A stretch of 64,000 nucleotides of DNA from Clostridia bacterium (GTDB taxonomy: Bacteria > Bacillota > Clostridia > Oscillospirales > CAG-272), in assembly GCA_017481595.1 (NCBI GenBank), contig JAFUOY010000025.1, positions 62,001 to 126,000 on the forward strand, given 5' to 3'. Positions 62,658-64,000 of this stretch are shown here, piece after piece. The notes beneath the pieces are model-generated. The model had not been told where the DNA came from and ran no database searches. It was given only the letters and a program-made list of their open reading frames with translations. The translations under genes and the position numbers were made by a program. Position 1 is the stretch's first letter. Every line of letters begins with the position of its first letter.

Positions 62658-62963
62658 ATGGCAAGCAGCAAAGAATATTTAGATTTCATTTTGGATCAAT
62701 GTTGCGGACTTTCAGCCCGTGCTATGATGGGAGAATACATACTGTACTACGGTGGCAAGGTAGTCGGCGGTATTTACGATAACCGCCTTCTCGTAAAGCC
62801 TACCAAATCGGCAGTCGCATTGCTGCCCGACGCACCGAAAGAGCTACCCTATGACGGCGCAAAGGAAATGCTTCTTATAGAAGATATAGAGGACAAAGAG
62901 CTTTTGAAAAAACTGTTTGAAGCAATGTACAACGAACTTCCCGAGCCAAAGAAAAAGAAATAA
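62658..62963 (+). CDS. TfoX N-terminal-domain protein
   Basis: A 101-residue protein. MASSKEYLDFILDQ, ARAMMGEYILYYGGKVVGGIYDNRLLVKPT and LPYDGAKEMLLIED match the TfoX_N domain, found in the competence regulator Sxy/TfoX but here alone. In Clostridia the stand-alone domain has no proven role. The start at 62658 follows CGAGG. The 146 bp before it contains short open stretches but no gene I can support. Confidence 0.85.
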   Translation: MASSKEYLDFILDQCCGLSARAMMGEYILYYGGKVVGGIYDNRLLVKPTKSAVALLPDAPKELPYDGAKEMLLIEDIEDKELLKKLFEAMYNELPEPKKKK

Positions 62964-62989
62964 ACAGATTTCAATTTACAGAGCCAAAA

Positions 62990-63433
62990 ATGAAGATTAT
63001 AGAGATTACCGAAAATAAAAAGCAGTATCTTGCTTTGCTAATGTTGGCAGACGAACAAGAGAATATGATCGACCGTTATCTTTATAAAGGCAAGATGTTT
63101 GTTCTTGATGATAACGGTGTTAAATGCGAGTGCGTAGTCACCGACGAAGGAAAAGGCGTACTTGAAATTAAAAATATTGCGACAGTTCCCGAATTTCAGA
63201 GAAAAGGTTATGCCAAAGCATTGCTTGAATTTCTTGTTAAGGAATATGGCGGAAAATATTCTGTTCTGCAAGTCGGAACAGGCGATAGCCCTTTGACGAT
63301 ACCTTTCTACGAAAAGTGTGGCTTTGTCCGTTCCCATATCGTGCCGAATTTTTTTACAGATAATTATGATCATCCAATATTCGAGTGCGGCGTTCAGCTT
63401 ATCGATATAGTATATCTGCAAAGACCGCTATAA
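62990..63433 (+). CDS. GNAT family N-acetyltransferase
   Basis: A 147-residue single-domain acetyltransferase. IKNIATVPEFQRKGYAKALLEFLV is motif A with the Q-R-K-G-Y-A acetyl-CoA loop, and PFYEKCGFVRS is motif B. The substrate is unknown. It lies 26 bp after the TfoX-like gene and probably shares its transcript. Confidence 0.87.
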   Translation: MKIIEITENKKQYLALLMLADEQENMIDRYLYKGKMFVLDDNGVKCECVVTDEGKGVLEIKNIATVPEFQRKGYAKALLEFLVKEYGGKYSVLQVGTGDSPLTIPFYEKCGFVRSHIVPNFFTDNYDHPIFECGVQLIDIVYLQRPL

Positions 63434-63613
63434 AATATATTTGAACCAACGGCCTCTACTACCCCAATGGTAAAATTTGCCACTTTCTAGATGTTTCTAC
63501 TCCGTTTAGACCTTTCTAGTACACAAAAGTTGTCAAAACGCGCTCTTTGGCACTCTTGGCTACGTGTGCTCCGGATCTGTAAGTGGTCAAATATGTGGTC
63601 AAAAAAGATAGCC

Positions 63614-63638
63614 CCGAGCATCAAAAAATGATGCTCGG
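63614..63638 (-). terminator. hairpin after the edge-truncated reverse gene
   Basis: CCGAGCATCA pairs with TGATGCTCGG. On the minus strand GGCTATC and then TTTTTT follow, so the U-run is displaced by several bases. Confidence 0.55.
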
Positions 63639-63650
63639 AGGGCGGTGCTT

Positions 63651-64000
63651 TTACTCGGATTTTTCTGTTAGTTGGTATGTATCGCTTTGGTAGGAAGGTT
63701 CCATTATTGTGTATGGAACATTTAGGCTGTTGGCTATTTCAATAAGTTCATCTTCGTAAACGCAAAGATAACCTATTATAATTTTGGAAACCTTTATACC
63801 GAAGGTTTCTATGCTCTCGTTGATTCCATTTTTGCCATCAAAAAGTCCGTAATTGATTAGGCGAACTTCTTTTTCTCGTATCCATTCATTGCTCTTAATT
63901 GATTGTAAATAAAGAACATAATCTATGAATTCCTTGGAACTGCATTTTCTTAGAGCAGTTTGAAAATCGAGTCTGTTTCTGTAAAAAGCGCGGTGCTGCT
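63651..64000 (-). CDS. unknown protein, 5' end beyond the window
   Basis: On the minus strand the frame is open from the window edge to TAA at 63651, giving 116 codons with no start inside. The sequence (RNRLDFQTALRKCSSKEF, LQSIKSNEWIREKEVRLINYG, VSKIIIGYLCVYEDELIEIANSL, ending QLTEKSE) has good codon structure and a hairpin after the stop. I recognise no family. The 217 bp between it and the GNAT gene hold that hairpin and a doubled GTGGTCAAATATGTGGTCA; I see no gene there. Confidence 0.65.
   Translation of the reverse strand, partial: QHRAFYRNRLDFQTALRKCSSKEFIDYVLYLQSIKSNEWIREKEVRLINYGLFDGKNGINESIETFGIKVSKIIIGYLCVYEDELIEIANSLNVPYTIMEPSYQSDTYQLTEKSE

Noticed and set aside
63434..63613. Possible integrase remnant or attachment site near GTGGTCAAATATGTGGTCA
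   Set aside because: I could not read recombinase motifs in any frame, and no tRNA or direct-repeat partner is visible.

Overview
The window reads as chromosome of an anaerobic, spore-forming Clostridia-type Firmicute, probably a gut lineage near Oscillospirales or Christensenellales. This placement is inferred. The grounds are yabP/yabQ spore-cortex genes, a SpoVB/MurJ-type flippase, HemZ, CdaA/YbbR, a bifunctional RelA, ThiT under a TPP riboswitch, AGGAGG-type ribosome binding sites, many TTGACA-17-TATAAT promoters, and U-tailed hairpin terminators after most operons. No rRNA, CRISPR array or complete phage was seen.

Layout. 1-4.6 kb: 3' part of murQ, a large DUF6259-type glycosidase-like gene with a broken N-terminus, and a GNAT. 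4.6-6.6 kb: an accessory patch around a CAU-anticodon tRNA gene. It holds four copies of the tRNA 3' end, two of them in identical 135-bp repeats whose tRNA T-arm is extended into a large hairpin domain. It also holds a 1.2-kb element with terminal inverted repeats that carries a lipoprotein gene and a nested palindromic repeat. 6.6-8.2 kb: thiamine salvage (thiamine pyrophosphokinase, TPP riboswitch, thiT). 8.2-20.6 kb: hydrolase, L-fucose isomerase, nucleotidyltransferase, a REP-like hairpin island, a frameshifted SDR, a PH-domain membrane protein with a fucosidase-like glycosidase, an Mbeg1-like lipase, a MutS-like ATPase, L28 and a DUF6873 protein.

20.7-34.2 kb is a dense housekeeping run: cdaA-ybbR-FAD protein-recJ-relA-dtd-hemZ-nucleoside kinase-flippase, then hup-rqcP-yabP-yabQ. 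Several genes overlap by 4 bp. 34.2-43.6 kb: a DUF6514 gene, a GH30 glucosylceramidase-like enzyme, a MacB-type ABC protein, glnA, and a cyclase/esterase/SDR/nitroreductase operon. 43.6-50 kb: a 1741-residue DUF4132-type protein with a small partner, then an SDR.

50.1-55.8 kb: a MarR-controlled pair of ABC exporters, each with an N-terminal domain and a zinc ribbon, separated by a DUF1854 gene. 55.8-59 kb: a UPF0316 protein and a glycerol kinase-lipase pair. 59-64 kb: a tiny membrane peptide, an ORF with an in-frame TGA, a cohesin-like surface protein with zinc-ribbon-like repeats, an Fe-S aldo/keto reductase, a TfoX-domain protein, a GNAT, and a truncated reverse-strand ORF at the edge.

The most unusual part is the tRNA-derived repeat patch. 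The next most interesting are the double ABC exporter module, the compensatory hairpin pair near 12.4/13.2 kb, and the riboswitch leader whose 5' end duplicates the terminator arm. Function calls rest on motif and family recognition only. No database search was run.
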